Positions 25,601 to 34,710 of a stretch of 64,000 nucleotides of DNA are shown here, piece by piece (position 1 is the stretch's first letter; each line of letters starts with the position of its first letter). A program made the position numbers and the translations under genes. A model generated the notes under the pieces. The model was given only the letters and a program-made list of their open reading frames with translations. It searched no databases and had not been told where the DNA came from. Origin of the DNA: Ureibacillus sinduriensis BLB-1 = JCM 15800 (GTDB lineage: Bacteria > Bacillota > Bacilli > Bacillales_A > Planococcaceae); NCBI RefSeq assembly GCF_000772955.1, contig NZ_JPVO01000055.1:637936-701935 (forward strand), given 5' to 3'.

Positions 25601-26497
25601 ATGAAATTGAATGATTGGCTGAATAGTGAAATACCCAATATTTCAAAATCACTTGAGGATATACATAAAGATTATTTTTCGATTGATAAGACAATCGGTT
25701 TTGAAGGACAAGAGACAATTTATAGAATATTGCGGAATTTCCGTTCTGCGCTTTTCCCATGCTTGTGTGATAAAATCACATTTGATGAAACAAGGTTGAA
25801 CATTACAATCGGCAACAATTTAAGAATGTCCGCTTTGAATCTTAAAGATCTAATTGAAAAGGTACTTCTGAATGATAGCGATACTCCATTGAATCAAATA
25901 ACGTCAAGGGCTGAAGAGATTGTCATGAACTTGATCAATAAGTTCCCGGAACTTCGGAGAATGCTTCAAACAGATATCCAAGCAGCATATAACGGGGATC
26001 CGGCAACTACTTCAACGGAAGAAATCTTACTCAGCTATCCATCGATCCAAACAATGTCCATACACCGAATTGCGCATGAACTGTACAAAGAAGGTGTGCC
26101 AGTGATTCCAAGGATTATGTCGGAATATGCACATCAATTAACAGGCATTGATATTCACCCTGGTGCATCCATCGGGGAATATTTCTTCATTGACCACGGA
26201 ACTGGGGTTGTTATCGGGGAAACGTGTACAATTGGTAAAAACGTAAAGATATATCAAGGCGTTACTCTAGGGGCAAAAAGCTTCCCGCTCGATGAAAACG
26301 GAAATCCTATCAAAGGGATCAAGCGCCATCCGAATATTGAAGATAATGTAGTTATCTATGCCGGTGCAACGATTCTTGGTGGAGATACAACCATTGGCCA
26401 AAATTCGGTTATTGGAGGGAATATCTGGTTGACGCAATCCGTACCAGAAAATTCACGAGTGTACCAATCTCAACCTTTACCCAATATTAAAAGTTAA
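25601..26497 (+). CDS. epsC: Serine O-acetyltransferase (EpsC type)
   Basis: 298 aa, longer than B. subtilis CysE (217 aa), with an N-terminal helical domain then left-handed beta-helix hexapeptide repeats: 'IDIHPGASIGEYFFIDHGTG', 'VVIGETCTIGKNVKIYQGVT' and 'NVVIYAGATILGG'. It acetylates serine for cysteine synthesis. AAAAGGGGGAAAAG precedes ATG 25601. No cysteine-pathway neighbour or T-box is present. Confidence 0.88.
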   Translation: MKLNDWLNSEIPNISKSLEDIHKDYFSIDKTIGFEGQETIYRILRNFRSALFPCLCDKITFDETRLNITIGNNLRMSALNLKDLIEKVLLNDSDTPLNQITSRAEEIVMNLINKFPELRRMLQTDIQAAYNGDPATTSTEEILLSYPSIQTMSIHRIAHELYKEGVPVIPRIMSEYAHQLTGIDIHPGASIGEYFFIDHGTGVVIGETCTIGKNVKIYQGVTLGAKSFPLDENGNPIKGIKRHPNIEDNVVIYAGATILGGDTTIGQNSVIGGNIWLTQSVPENSRVYQSQPLPNIKS

Positions 26498-26509
26498 ATA
26501 ACTTTACTA

Positions 26510-26548
26510 AAAGCCTGTTGGAAAATCCATTCCTGACAGGCTTTTTTT
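26510..26548 (+). terminator. Terminator after epsC
   Basis: AAAGCCTGT (26510-26518) pairs with ACAGGCTTT (26536-26544), then T run. Confidence 0.8.
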
Positions 26549-26576
26549 ATAGCAATCCCATAGAGTTAAGAATTTT

Positions 26577-26777
26577 CTATGCCATGCCACCTTGATTATT
26601 GTCCATATTTTTAATTACATCTTTCATCGATAGCTTTTTAGAGTTGTTTTTTCCCGGATGCTCAACTGTAATAAGACCAAATTCCTCATCTTTACTGAAA
26701 CGAACTTCTTCATTGGAAACATCTATTGGGCTTTTGCTTTTCGTGTTGAATTCGCCATTTTCTTGATTGTTTGTCAT
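26577..26777 (-). CDS. Hypothetical hydrophilic protein, 66 aa
   Basis: ATG 26777 preceded by AGGGAG. Highly charged and Asn-rich, with no Cys and no membrane segment ('SKDEEFGLITVEHPGKNNSK'). It resembles small, possibly disordered, spore or stress proteins only in composition. Function unknown. Confidence 0.55.
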   Translation of the reverse strand: MTNNQENGEFNTKSKSPIDVSNEEVRFSKDEEFGLITVEHPGKNNSKKLSMKDVIKNMDNNQGGMA

Positions 26778-26866
26778 ACATTCAGCTCCCTTCATTGACT
26801 AATATGAGTATTTTATATCAGCTTTATGTACTAAGTAACTTATATTAAGTAAAAAACTTCTTTATT

Positions 26867-26907
26867 TTATATCGGTTAATACGATATAATCTGTTTAGAC
26901 GATATAA
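26867..26907. promoter_or_regulatory. MarR operator: palindrome plus a third half-site
   Basis: TTATATCG (26867-26874), 7 nt, CGATATAA (26882-26889) is a perfect inverted repeat. A third CGATATAA lies at 26900-26907, 18 bp after the second. They sit directly upstream of the MarR gene start, so autoregulation is likely. Confidence 0.65.
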
Positions 26908-26920
26908 AAAGAGGTGTCTT

Positions 26921-27313
26921 ATGGAGCTGAACAATTACTTTACAGATATTTATTACTATCTTCACCCAACACACGAACAGACAATTTCCCACCAAAGCAT
27001 TCGGATATTGCAAATGATCCAGAAAGAACAGGAAGTTACTGTTCGCTTTGTGTCAGATGCGCTAAACATATCCCACAATACCGCGTCCGAACACGTGAAA
27101 AAGCTAGTGAAAAATGGATGGATCATTAAAAAACGGTGTAATGTGGATCAACGAAAAGTGATCTTGGAGTTATCGTCCAATGGGTTACTAATAGTAAAAC
27201 AAAACACAGAATTAGATGAACTAAAATTACAAGCTGCTTTGAACAAGTTAAGTGAAACGGAAAAAAAGCAGGTGATGGATGCTTTTCGTTTACTAAGCGG
27301 GGCAGCAAAATGA
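26921..27313 (+). CDS. MarR-family transcriptional regulator
   Basis: 130 aa. The winged helix is clear: 'VTVRFVSDALNISHNTASEH' then 'VKKLVKNGWIIKKRCNVDQR'. GAGGTG precedes the ATG. The stop overlaps the next gene's start by 4 bp, so it is coupled to the DUF3147 membrane protein. It probably represses its own operon through the palindrome at 26867-26889. Confidence 0.85.
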   Translation: MELNNYFTDIYYYLHPTHEQTISHQSIRILQMIQKEQEVTVRFVSDALNISHNTASEHVKKLVKNGWIIKKRCNVDQRKVILELSSNGLLIVKQNTELDELKLQAALNKLSETEKKQVMDAFRLLSGAAK

Positions 27314-27657
27314 TGGTTTGGATGAAACTCTTAACCTCTGCTCTCATTATTGCAACTGTCACTGAATTAGCCAAAAAATTCCCTCTTTATGGGGGAGTGA
27401 TTGCGGCACTGCCATTAATTAGCCTGTTAAGCATCTTTTGGTTAACAATCCAAGGAGAAACAGCCAAGCAAATTCAAACGTTCACTATGGGTGTCATTAT
27501 CGGGCTGCCAGCCACAATTGTCTTATTGCTGGTAGTTTATATCATGATAAAACATTCATACTCCATTGTTTTGGCGCTGGTAGCTGGAATCATTGCCTGG
27601 AGTGTTTTTCTGGGGATTCAAAAATTGCTGTTCGAGCATTTCAATATTCACTTTTAG
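27310..27657 (+). CDS. DUF3147-type membrane protein, 115 aa
   Basis: Four hydrophobic helices with 'TELAKKFPLYGGVIAALPLI' and 'SLLSIFWLTIQGE', typical of the DUF3147 family as I remember it. It is in an overlapping operon with the MarR regulator, the arrangement expected for a small regulated exporter or permease. Function unproven. Confidence 0.75.
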   Translation: MMVWMKLLTSALIIATVTELAKKFPLYGGVIAALPLISLLSIFWLTIQGETAKQIQTFTMGVIIGLPATIVLLLVVYIMIKHSYSIVLALVAGIIAWSVFLGIQKLLFEHFNIHF

Positions 27658-27752
27658 CGTGGAGGAAATAGACCCTCCAATTGAATAGTGTGGAATCCAA
27701 CCCAAATAGATGATTGGATTCAAGCCTGCTAATTCATATGGGGGTGAATCGT

Positions 27753-29117
27753 TTATTGTTTGCTTTTCCATTGAGAAGCCAGCAGGGATACAGCTTCTTC
27801 AATTACGGCATATGGGATAGCTCCGTAGCCGATCATGACGCAATTATCCACCGGATTAAGCTGATAGGAGCTTGAAATGGGATCAAGAGCAATACCGACA
27901 TCTTGGGCAAGTTTTATGGCATTCCATTCATTCAAAGATTTGGGTAACCTCAAGACGATATGAAGACCTGCATCATCTCCTATGATTTCATAATCCTCTC
28001 CTAGATGTGACAGAATACTTTCGATTAGCTTTTGTCTTTTTTTGCGATATAATGTCCTCATTTTGGCAATATGCTTTGTATACAAGCCATTTTCCATAAA
28101 CTCCGCGATCACAGATTGATCAATTTTGGAGACGGTTGTTTTGTGATTGCTATAAAACGAATTAAACCCATCAACAAGAGATGTGGGTAAAATCATATAG
28201 CTGACTCTGATTGAGGGCATCAATGTTTTCGAAAATGTTCCAAAATAGATGACTCTTTGTAGTTGATCAATTTGTGCTAAAGGGGGAATGGGACTTCCTT
28301 TATAACGGAATTCAGAATCATAGTCATCCTCGATTAGAAAAGCATCGTTTTCTGTCGCCCATTTGAGTAAATCAATTCTTCTTTCAAATGGCATCACGCC
28401 CCCCAAAGGAAATTGATGGGCAGGGGTAATGTAGTAATACTGGCAGGCATTTTCCGGAATAGCCGCCCCTTTTTCATCAATGGGCACATATTGGATATTG
28501 AGTTGATTTTGTTGAAAAATTGCAGAGGCCCTCCTGAACCCAGGTTCTTCAATAGCTACATTCACGTCTCCGAAATACCTGCACAATTCATTTAGTTGAT
28601 GTTGGGTACCGCTATACAGATAGATTTGCTCGACGTCGCAAGTGAAGCCTTTTGATTTTTTTATGTATAAGGCAATTTGCTCCCGCAATGACCATTCACC
28701 TTGCCATGATCCATTAGGTACAATGTCGGAGTTCAAATGTTTTTTATATAATTTTAACCAATCCTTTAAAGGGAACGCTTGCTGATCGACTTGCCCATTT
28801 TTAAAATTGTAAAGAATTTCTTGGACTGGTTGCTCCCTCTTTTTTTCCTCTTCATAAATCGGCTGCTCCCATTCCGAATCATAAGGGGATATGTAATAGC
28901 CAGACCGCTCTACGCTATAAATATATCCCTCACTTGCCAACTGCTCGTAAGATTCTTTTATCGTATGGATACTTACACTTAGATTTGTGGCGAGTCTTCT
29001 TTTGGAAGGTAGTTTTTGATGTGCGGCTAATGTTTGATTGATAATCCTCTGTTTGATCTGTTCATAAATATCCAGGTACTTTGGCTGTTTGTTTGAAAAG
29101 ATAATGGGAATGTCCAT
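27753..29117 (-). CDS. MocR/PdxR-type regulator (GntR HTH plus aminotransferase domain)
   Basis: 454 aa. N-terminal winged helix ('LPSKRRLATNLSVSIHTIKE') and C-terminal aminotransferase domain with 'EDDYDSEFRYKGSPIPPL' and PLP lysine in 'YFGTFSKTLMPSIRVSYMIL'. It is the second such regulator in the window, only moderately similar to the one at 7433. It is divergent from the acetyltransferase at 29212, its probable target. Confidence 0.88.
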   Translation of the reverse strand: MDIPIIFSNKQPKYLDIYEQIKQRIINQTLAAHQKLPSKRRLATNLSVSIHTIKESYEQLASEGYIYSVERSGYYISPYDSEWEQPIYEEEKKREQPVQEILYNFKNGQVDQQAFPLKDWLKLYKKHLNSDIVPNGSWQGEWSLREQIALYIKKSKGFTCDVEQIYLYSGTQHQLNELCRYFGDVNVAIEEPGFRRASAIFQQNQLNIQYVPIDEKGAAIPENACQYYYITPAHQFPLGGVMPFERRIDLLKWATENDAFLIEDDYDSEFRYKGSPIPPLAQIDQLQRVIYFGTFSKTLMPSIRVSYMILPTSLVDGFNSFYSNHKTTVSKIDQSVIAEFMENGLYTKHIAKMRTLYRKKRQKLIESILSHLGEDYEIIGDDAGLHIVLRLPKSLNEWNAIKLAQDVGIALDPISSSYQLNPVDNCVMIGYGAIPYAVIEEAVSLLASQWKSKQ

Positions 29118-29211
29118 ATTTTGCCTCCTTTTTGGTATGGTTGAATGCTTCGTTTTTGGTACTTTTTATCGTATCAAATTTACGGTTAACTTGAAATAGG
29201 GAGGGAATAAA

Positions 29212-29799
29212 ATGAAACCAATAATTCATCTAGAAAATGAAATAGTTCGCTTAAGACCTATACAGGAAGAAGATGTGGAAGGTATCCTGAATGCTGCAAA
29301 CGATCCCGGGATCTGGGAGCATATGTCGGTGTCGTTATTAACAAAGGAAGCTGTTCAAAACTATGTTGAGAAGGCTATTAAAGAAAGGACGGCAAATCAA
29401 TCCTATACATTTGTCATTGTGAAAAGTGAAACGAATGAAATTATAGGGAGTACATCCTTTTTGGATATAGCCGAAAACCATAAGAGGGTCGAAATAGGAT
29501 CGACGTGGCTTGCTCCAAAATATTGGCGAACAGATATAAACACGAATTGCAAATATCTTTTATTAAAATATTGTTTTGAGGAGTTGGAGCTTAATCGAGT
29601 CCAAATCAAGACAGGGCACGAGAATATTCGCTCCCAGAAAGCAATCGAACGACTTGGGGCAACAAAAGAGGGTATCCTGCGCAATCATATGATCCGCAAA
29701 GAAGGAAAAATTCGGCATACGGTGATGTATAGCATCATTAAGGAAGAGTGGCCAGAAATTAAGGAGCGGTTTTTACAAAAGCTGCTGCAGTCAAATTAA
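29212..29799 (+). CDS. GNAT-family N-acetyltransferase (RimJ/RimL type)
   Basis: 195 aa. 'IVRLRPIQEEDVEGILNAAN' is the typical RimJ/RimL opening; 'WLAPKYWRTDINTNCKYLLL' is the acetyl-CoA binding region and 'NIRSQKAIERLGATKEGILR' the C-terminal motif. It could acetylate a ribosomal protein N-terminus, a small molecule or an antibiotic. Divergent from a MocR regulator. A long free 3' region follows. Confidence 0.82.
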   Translation: MKPIIHLENEIVRLRPIQEEDVEGILNAANDPGIWEHMSVSLLTKEAVQNYVEKAIKERTANQSYTFVIVKSETNEIIGSTSFLDIAENHKRVEIGSTWLAPKYWRTDINTNCKYLLLKYCFEELELNRVQIKTGHENIRSQKAIERLGATKEGILRNHMIRKEGKIRHTVMYSIIKEEWPEIKERFLQKLLQSN

Positions 29800-30081
29800 A
29801 AATGGACTATTAGAGTACGTATAAGATAGTACACTCTTACCAAATCCAATCTGACTTCGAAATCTTATTCATCTGGAATGCTTCACAGGCCATGCGCCAG
29901 CTTTTACAAGGAGGGGGCGATAGAACAAAATTCACTAGTTTTCCCCTCCATGTAAAGTGGTACATACCAATCGATTATAAAAGACGGATATCCTTAACCA
30001 AGCTTGTGGTTTTTATGAGGTATTTTTGGGGCAGAACTTTTAGGTTGCCATAATTATTTGGAATTTATTAATAGCCATTAC
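29800..30081. other. Intergenic region, nothing recognised
   Basis: No clear ORF or repeat; there is only a weak potential hairpin near 29810-29835 (ACTATTAGAGTACG region). Confidence 0.4.
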
Positions 30082-30579
30082 TCATTCTCCAATGGATTGG
30101 CTTCTTCTTTCTAATAGCAAGTTATCTTTCCAGATGCCATTTAGTTTACCGATTTTTTCACGGATGCCTACAATTCTAAAACCGTTTTTCATATGTAATT
30201 GAATACTTGCTTCATTGTCCGGAAAAATTTTGGCCTCCAAAGTCCAGAATCCTTCAGCTTCCGATTTTCGAATCAAATTAGTAAGCAGTAAATTGCCAAT
30301 ACCTTTCCCTTTTGCACCTGGGTGCACATAAATGCTCAACTCTCCAACGCCTGAATATACTTTTCTCGAAGATGCTGGAGTGAGCTTGCACCATCCCAGT
30401 ACGAATGAGTCTTCTTCGGCAACCAAGGAGCATGAAGGATTTGCATTACCTAACCATAGTTCAAATGAAGCGGGGGATTGTGTTTCAAAAGTGGCCAACC
30501 CTGTCGCAATTCCTGCTTCGTAAATGACTTTTACTTGTTCCCAATCATTCTTTGTAACTTCCCGTATCCTGATTGACAT
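30082..30579 (-). CDS. arsN1: ArsN1-type arsinothricin/phosphinothricin N-acetyltransferase
   Basis: 165 aa from ATG 30579 (GGAGGT upstream). Distinctive stretches are 'EAGIATGLATFETQSP', 'FWTLEAKIFPDNEASIQLHM' and 'GFRIVGIREKIGKLNGIWKD', which I associate with the ArsN1 family that N-acetylates arsinothricin (and the related phosphinothricin). The acetyl-CoA motif is 'VHPGAKGKGIGNLLLTNLI'. It is divergent from a MarR regulator and a flavoprotein with Cys pairs, forming a likely arsenical-resistance island. Confidence 0.82.
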   Translation of the reverse strand: MSIRIREVTKNDWEQVKVIYEAGIATGLATFETQSPASFELWLGNANPSCSLVAEEDSFVLGWCKLTPASSRKVYSGVGELSIYVHPGAKGKGIGNLLLTNLIRKSEAEGFWTLEAKIFPDNEASIQLHMKNGFRIVGIREKIGKLNGIWKDNLLLERRSQSIGE

Positions 30580-30619
30580 AATACCTCCAAATGAATAATT
30601 AATATAATATATACTTGCA

Positions 30620-30642
30620 TTATACAACTAAAATGTGTATAA
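30620..30642. promoter_or_regulatory. Candidate operator between arsN1 and the MarR gene
   Basis: Inverted repeat TTATACA (30620-30626), 9 nt, TGTATAA (30636-30642), in the divergent promoter region. Likely bound by the adjacent regulator. Confidence 0.5.
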
Positions 30643-30662
30643 ATAAACCAAGAGGTGAAAAA

Positions 30663-31109
30663 ATGGAAAACAAACGTGAAATTTTCCATGTGCTAACGAG
30701 AAGATTGGGTTTATTGGATAAAAATTGTTGTGCTGTAGGGAACTTTGAAATTTCGATAGTTCAGAGCCACATCCTTTATGAAATCGATAAACACTTTGAA
30801 CCATCCATGCAACAAATAGCAGAAATACTGGCAATCGATATAACGACATTTAGCAGGCAAATTCAAACACTCGTTAAGATGGATCTTGTGAAGAAAACAC
30901 CGTCAACGATTGACAAACGGGTATCAATTTTAAGCTTAACAGTGCAAGGGAAATTTGTGGCAACGAATATTGACCATTCGATGAATGCATATTTAGACGA
31001 GGTTTTTTCGCATTTGAACGAGTTTGAGAGAGAAACTGTTCTTCGTTCACTACAATTATTAAATGAAGCCATGTCTAAATCCTCTGTTTGTTGTAAACCG
31101 TTGTATTAA
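30663..31109 (+). CDS. MarR-family regulator with Cys pairs
   Basis: 148 aa from ATG 30663 (AGAGGTG upstream). The winged helix is 'MQQIAEILAIDITTFSRQIQ'. Vicinal Cys pairs occur near the N-terminus (DKNCCAVGN) and C-terminus (SSVCCKPLY), unusual for MarR and suitable for binding As(III) or another thiophilic metalloid. It lies between arsN1 and the flavoprotein, with a palindrome in the divergent promoter. Control by arsenicals is inference. Confidence 0.8.
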   Translation: MENKREIFHVLTRRLGLLDKNCCAVGNFEISIVQSHILYEIDKHFEPSMQQIAEILAIDITTFSRQIQTLVKMDLVKKTPSTIDKRVSILSLTVQGKFVATNIDHSMNAYLDEVFSHLNEFERETVLRSLQLLNEAMSKSSVCCKPLY

Positions 31110-31181
31110 GCAAGAGAAATCTTGCTTTAATTTTTATCTAATAGTTGCAGTATGCAAGTAAAAATAACTGGGGGTTGTATA

Positions 31182-32546
31182 ATGAACAATTTTGGAAAAA
31201 ACAATGAGAAAGCAAGATATTATAGTACATCAAATTTAGAGGTTAGTTCTTCTGTGGTGAAACATGAAGACGGCAACAATCATTTGCCTGTGGCCGTCAT
31301 AGGTGCGGGTCCCGTTGGATTGGCTGCAGCGGCTCATTTAGCCTATAGTGGCCAGAATTTTATCCTCTTGGAGTCCGGTTCTGGTGTCGGAAGCAACATA
31401 ATCGAGTGGGGACATGTGCGTCTCTTTTCACCTTGGAAGTACAATATCGATAAAGTTGCCAAAAAGATGCTGCAAAAGATAGGGTGGCAAGTACCGTTGG
31501 AGGAGGAACTTCCAACCGGGAATGAGCTGGTGCAAAAATATTTAATTCCTTTATCAAATTTACCTCAAATTCAAAGGAATCTTCAATTGAATACTAAAGT
31601 CATCTCCGTAAGCAAAAAAGGTTTCGATAAAATGAAAAGTTCTGGTAGAGAGCAAACTTCTTTTATTCTCTATATTGTACAGGAAGGAAGCATCAGAAGA
31701 ATCGAGGCAAAGGCCGTGATTGATGCTACAGGCACTTGGAAGCATCCGAACCCTGTGAATGCCGATAGCATTTGGACAACAGAAGAAAGAGAATTTGAAG
31801 ATCGAATCTTCTATGGTATACCCAATATTCAAGGTCAACACCGTGAACGCTATATTGGCAAAAAAGTTGCCGTGGTGGGTGGTGGTCATTCAGCAATCAA
31901 TACAATACTGGAGCTTGCGCAATTAGGTGACAATATCGAGATATACTGGGTGATGAGAAAGAAAAATGTTGAGCTTGCTTATGGTGGGGAAGAAAAAGAC
32001 GAACTCAAAGCTAGGGGAGAATTAGGAAGTCGTATCCACCAACTAGTTGATAGTGGCCAGGTAAAAGTGTATACGCCGTTCATGATTCATAAGTTAGACC
32101 GAAAAAACAATGGCATTGAACTAAGGGGAGAATATAAAGGCAAAGATTTTACTCTTTCAAAAATTGATGAAATCATTACGAATACTGGGAGCAGACCGGA
32201 TTTCTCATTTTTGAGGGAAATTCGATTGAATGTGGATTCAATTACCGAAAGTGTCGGGGCACTATCCGCTTTAATCGATCCTAATCTTCATAGTTGTGGC
32301 ACAGTTCGCCCTCATGGCGAAGAAATACTAAGACAGCCAGAGAAAAACTTTTATATTGCAGGAATGAAAAGCTACGGCCGTGCGCCAACATTTTTAATGG
32401 CTACAGGTTACGAGCAAATCCGCTCAATTGTTTCTTATCTTTCAGGCGATATCGAAGCTTCAAGGAAAATAGAACTTGAATTGCCAGAAACGGGTGTTTG
32501 CAGTATCAACTTGGAAAATAAATTCAACTCGACTTGTTGCAGTTGA
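31182..32546 (+). CDS. ars-associated FAD/NAD(P)-dependent oxidoreductase
   Basis: 454 aa from ATG 31182 (GGGGG upstream). Two Rossmann motifs: 'VAVIGAGPVGLAAAAHLAYS' (FAD) and 'VAVVGGGHSAINTILEL' (NADPH), as in flavin monooxygenases and thioredoxin-reductase-like enzymes. 'IDATGTWKHPNPV' and 'ITNTGSRPDF' are FAD-binding motifs. The C-terminus ends 'ETGVCSINL' and 'STCCS', thiol-rich tails I associate with flavoproteins of ars operons. It probably oxidises or reduces an arsenical; not proven. Confidence 0.82.
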   Translation: MNNFGKNNEKARYYSTSNLEVSSSVVKHEDGNNHLPVAVIGAGPVGLAAAAHLAYSGQNFILLESGSGVGSNIIEWGHVRLFSPWKYNIDKVAKKMLQKIGWQVPLEEELPTGNELVQKYLIPLSNLPQIQRNLQLNTKVISVSKKGFDKMKSSGREQTSFILYIVQEGSIRRIEAKAVIDATGTWKHPNPVNADSIWTTEEREFEDRIFYGIPNIQGQHRERYIGKKVAVVGGGHSAINTILELAQLGDNIEIYWVMRKKNVELAYGGEEKDELKARGELGSRIHQLVDSGQVKVYTPFMIHKLDRKNNGIELRGEYKGKDFTLSKIDEIITNTGSRPDFSFLREIRLNVDSITESVGALSALIDPNLHSCGTVRPHGEEILRQPEKNFYIAGMKSYGRAPTFLMATGYEQIRSIVSYLSGDIEASRKIELELPETGVCSINLENKFNSTCCS

Positions 32547-32562
32547 TTGGGAGGCAACTATC

Positions 32563-32790
32563 ATGGTTGTTAATAATGGAGGCAACTTATCGAAGGAATA
32601 TTTCATTGCTTATCTCAAACTTATCATGATTGCAAAGAACTGTTCATTCGACGAAGCGCAAAAATTTATTGTGGAACATTTCTTTAATGGTGACTTAAAT
32701 TCATTAGGAGAATATAGCTGTTCCAATTATTTGAATGCTGCTCGTGAATTGCAATCGATAAGGAGATGTTTCTTAGCCCCGGGTAAATGA
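32563..32790 (+). CDS. Hypothetical protein, 75 aa
   Basis: ATG 32563 with GGGAGG upstream. A mostly helical, acidic protein with two Cys (KNCSF, EYSCSN). It lies 16 bp after the flavoprotein, probably in the same transcript. Function unknown. Confidence 0.6.
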   Translation: MVVNNGGNLSKEYFIAYLKLIMIAKNCSFDEAQKFIVEHFFNGDLNSLGEYSCSNYLNAARELQSIRRCFLAPGK

Positions 32791-32876
32791 TAATGGGTTT
32801 TAGAAGCTATAGAAAGCAGTTCAGTTCCTGTGAATACAAGGTTTAATTGCCGATAGAATCTGGCCAGAAATAATAA

Positions 32877-32903
32877 AAACCCGGAATAAATTCCGGGTTT
32901 GAT
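32877..32903 (+). terminator. Terminator of the ars-like island
   Basis: AAACCCGGAA / TTCCGGGTTT stem (32877-32900). It marks the end of the marR-flavoprotein transcript. Confidence 0.75.
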
Positions 32904-33225
32904 TACACTTACATCATGTTATCCACGACACACTGCCTCGCTTTCGCATAGAATCTTAAGATAAACCTAAGAAAACCGTGCTTTAGCTATTCAGTTCAAT
33001 GTTCTTTAGTAAAAACAATGAATCCCAGTCATCGGGTTAACCCTCCTAATCATTGGAGTTGAAGTGAAATCATTTATAGTATAGGCCGATTGAAAATTTC
33101 TATACATTTTTTTATCACAATTAAAATAGGTGAAAATGGACATGATATTTATGGTAATCTACTTGTATTATGCAGTACCATTTCAAATTAATGCTGTCTT
33201 GAATCCAAAACATGAGGTGTAGTGA
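32904..33225. other. Intergenic region with no recognised feature
   Basis: About 320 bp of AT-rich sequence without an ORF that can be supported. No repeat seen. Confidence 0.4.
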
Positions 33226-33651
33226 ATGATATTAGGTGTACATGCTTATATTCGGCTGAATGGCAACGCGAACGAAGCGATACGATTTTATGAAAACGCA
33301 CTAGAAGCCGAAAATTACGGGGTTCAAACATATGGTGAGTTGCCTGAAAATCCACATTTCCCTCTGACGCAGGAAGCAAAAAATCGTGTTATTCATGCAC
33401 AATTAAAAATCAATAACTCCTTTCTGATGCTGTCTGATATTTTGCCTAACCAACCATACCAACCCGGTTCACAGGTGGAGGTGGCAATTATTCTGGAGGA
33501 TATTGAAAAGTCGAAAGAGGTTTATGGAAAGCTTCTAGAAGGCGGCGAAGAAATCATGCCCATTCAGGAAACTTCCTGGAGCCCCGCATATGGACAATTA
33601 AAAGATAAGTATGGTGTGACATGGCAAATTTCCACAATTATAATTAGCTAA
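33226..33651 (+). CDS. VOC-family (PhnB/glyoxalase-like) protein
   Basis: 141 aa. 'LGVHAYIRLNGNANEAIRFY' and 'VEVAIILEDIEKSKEVYGKL' are the paired beta-alpha-beta segments of the vicinal oxygen chelate superfamily. The ending 'YGQLKDKYGVTWQISTI' is characteristic of the PhnB/YjdN group. Metal-dependent isomerase, dioxygenase or resistance roles are all possible. Single gene. Confidence 0.82.
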   Translation: MILGVHAYIRLNGNANEAIRFYENALEAENYGVQTYGELPENPHFPLTQEAKNRVIHAQLKINNSFLMLSDILPNQPYQPGSQVEVAIILEDIEKSKEVYGKLLEGGEEIMPIQETSWSPAYGQLKDKYGVTWQISTIIIS

Positions 33652-33715
33652 TTAACTATCGAAAATGGGCTTCTTTTTTTGAGTGGCCTTTATTTAGGAA
33701 GGAAGTGCAGATAGA

Positions 33716-34423
33716 TTGGATGCAAAAACAATTTTGGCGGAATTAGAAACTCTGGGCAAGGAAAGAACGAAAAAAACTTACATAAGTAATGGGGCACATG
33801 AACCTCTATTCGGTGTGGCAACAGGTGCAATGAAACCACTTGCCAAAAAGGTCAAAAATGAACAGGATTTAGCCGAACAGTTATACGCCTCGGGAAACTA
33901 TGATGCCATGTATTTTGCGGGTATGATTGCCGACCCAAAAATCATGACTGAAAACGATTTTGAGCGATGGATCGATGGTGCTTATTTTTATATGCTGTCA
34001 GATTATGTAGTGGCAGTCACATTGGCTGAGACCAATATAGCACAAAAGGTGTCGGATCATTGGATAGAAAGCGGGGAAGAGCTTCGAATGTCGGCAGGCT
34101 GGAGTTGTTATTGCTGGTTATTTGGAAATCGTTCGGACTCTGAATTCGATCCAATCAAAATCACCAACATGTTGGAGCAAATCGAAAAAACAATCCACAA
34201 CTCTCCCGAACGCACAAAAGCTTCGATGTGTAATTTTGTATATACTGCCGCAATTTCATACGTACCTGTCCATGAAAAGGCGGTTGAAATCGCAAAATCA
34301 ATTGGAATTGTTGAAATCAAAAGGGAAAACAAAAAGAATAGTTTGATTGATACTTCCGCAAATATTCAAAAGGATCTTGATCGCGGAGCACTTGGCTTTA
34401 AAAGAAAGTATGTCCGCTGCTAG
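33716..34423 (+). CDS. DNA alkylation repair enzyme (AlkD-like)
   Basis: 235 aa, TTG start behind GGAAGGAAG. All-helical HEAT-like protein; 'YFAGMIADPKIMTENDFERW' and 'CNFVYTAAISYVPVHEKAVE' resemble the DNA alkylation repair enzyme family, glycosylases that remove alkylated bases. A terminator (34469-34508) follows. Single gene. Confidence 0.8.
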   Translation: MDAKTILAELETLGKERTKKTYISNGAHEPLFGVATGAMKPLAKKVKNEQDLAEQLYASGNYDAMYFAGMIADPKIMTENDFERWIDGAYFYMLSDYVVAVTLAETNIAQKVSDHWIESGEELRMSAGWSCYCWLFGNRSDSEFDPIKITNMLEQIEKTIHNSPERTKASMCNFVYTAAISYVPVHEKAVEIAKSIGIVEIKRENKKNSLIDTSANIQKDLDRGALGFKRKYVRC

Positions 34424-34468
34424 GTTGGCATAATAATATTATGTAAACAAAAAGTCGGTACAAAAATT

Positions 34469-34508
34469 AAGCATTCAAGAAGAGTATGAGATTCTTGAAT
34501 GCTTTTTT
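34469..34508 (+). terminator. Bidirectional-looking terminator
   Basis: GCATTCAAGAA / TTCTTGAATGC stem then TTTTTT. It lies between convergent genes (AlkD-like and ywbE). Confidence 0.85.
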
Positions 34509-34512
34509 AGTT

Positions 34513-34710
34513 CTATTTAGAATGTATTATTTGCACGCGACCAATTTGTCCGTCCGTTAGCCTCACTTTAATTCCGTGTGGATGGTTGGGTGAATTGGTT
34601 AGAATGTCTTTCACAATACCCCTTGTGAGAGTTCCGGTTCTTTGATCCTTTTTAAGAACGATATCCACGGCGGTACCAGGTTGTATATCTTTACGATTTT
34701 GCCCGTTCAT
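34513..34710 (-). CDS. ywbE: YwbE-family protein
   Basis: 65 aa. 'DIQPGTAVDIVLKKDQRTG', 'LTRGIVKDILTNSPNHPHGI' and 'KVRLTDGQIGRVQIIHSK' match the YwbE (DUF2196) family. Its ATG overlaps the stop of the upstream small gene by TAATG, so the two are co-translated. Function unknown. Confidence 0.88.
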   Translation of the reverse strand: MNGQNRKDIQPGTAVDIVLKKDQRTGTLTRGIVKDILTNSPNHPHGIKVRLTDGQIGRVQIIHSK

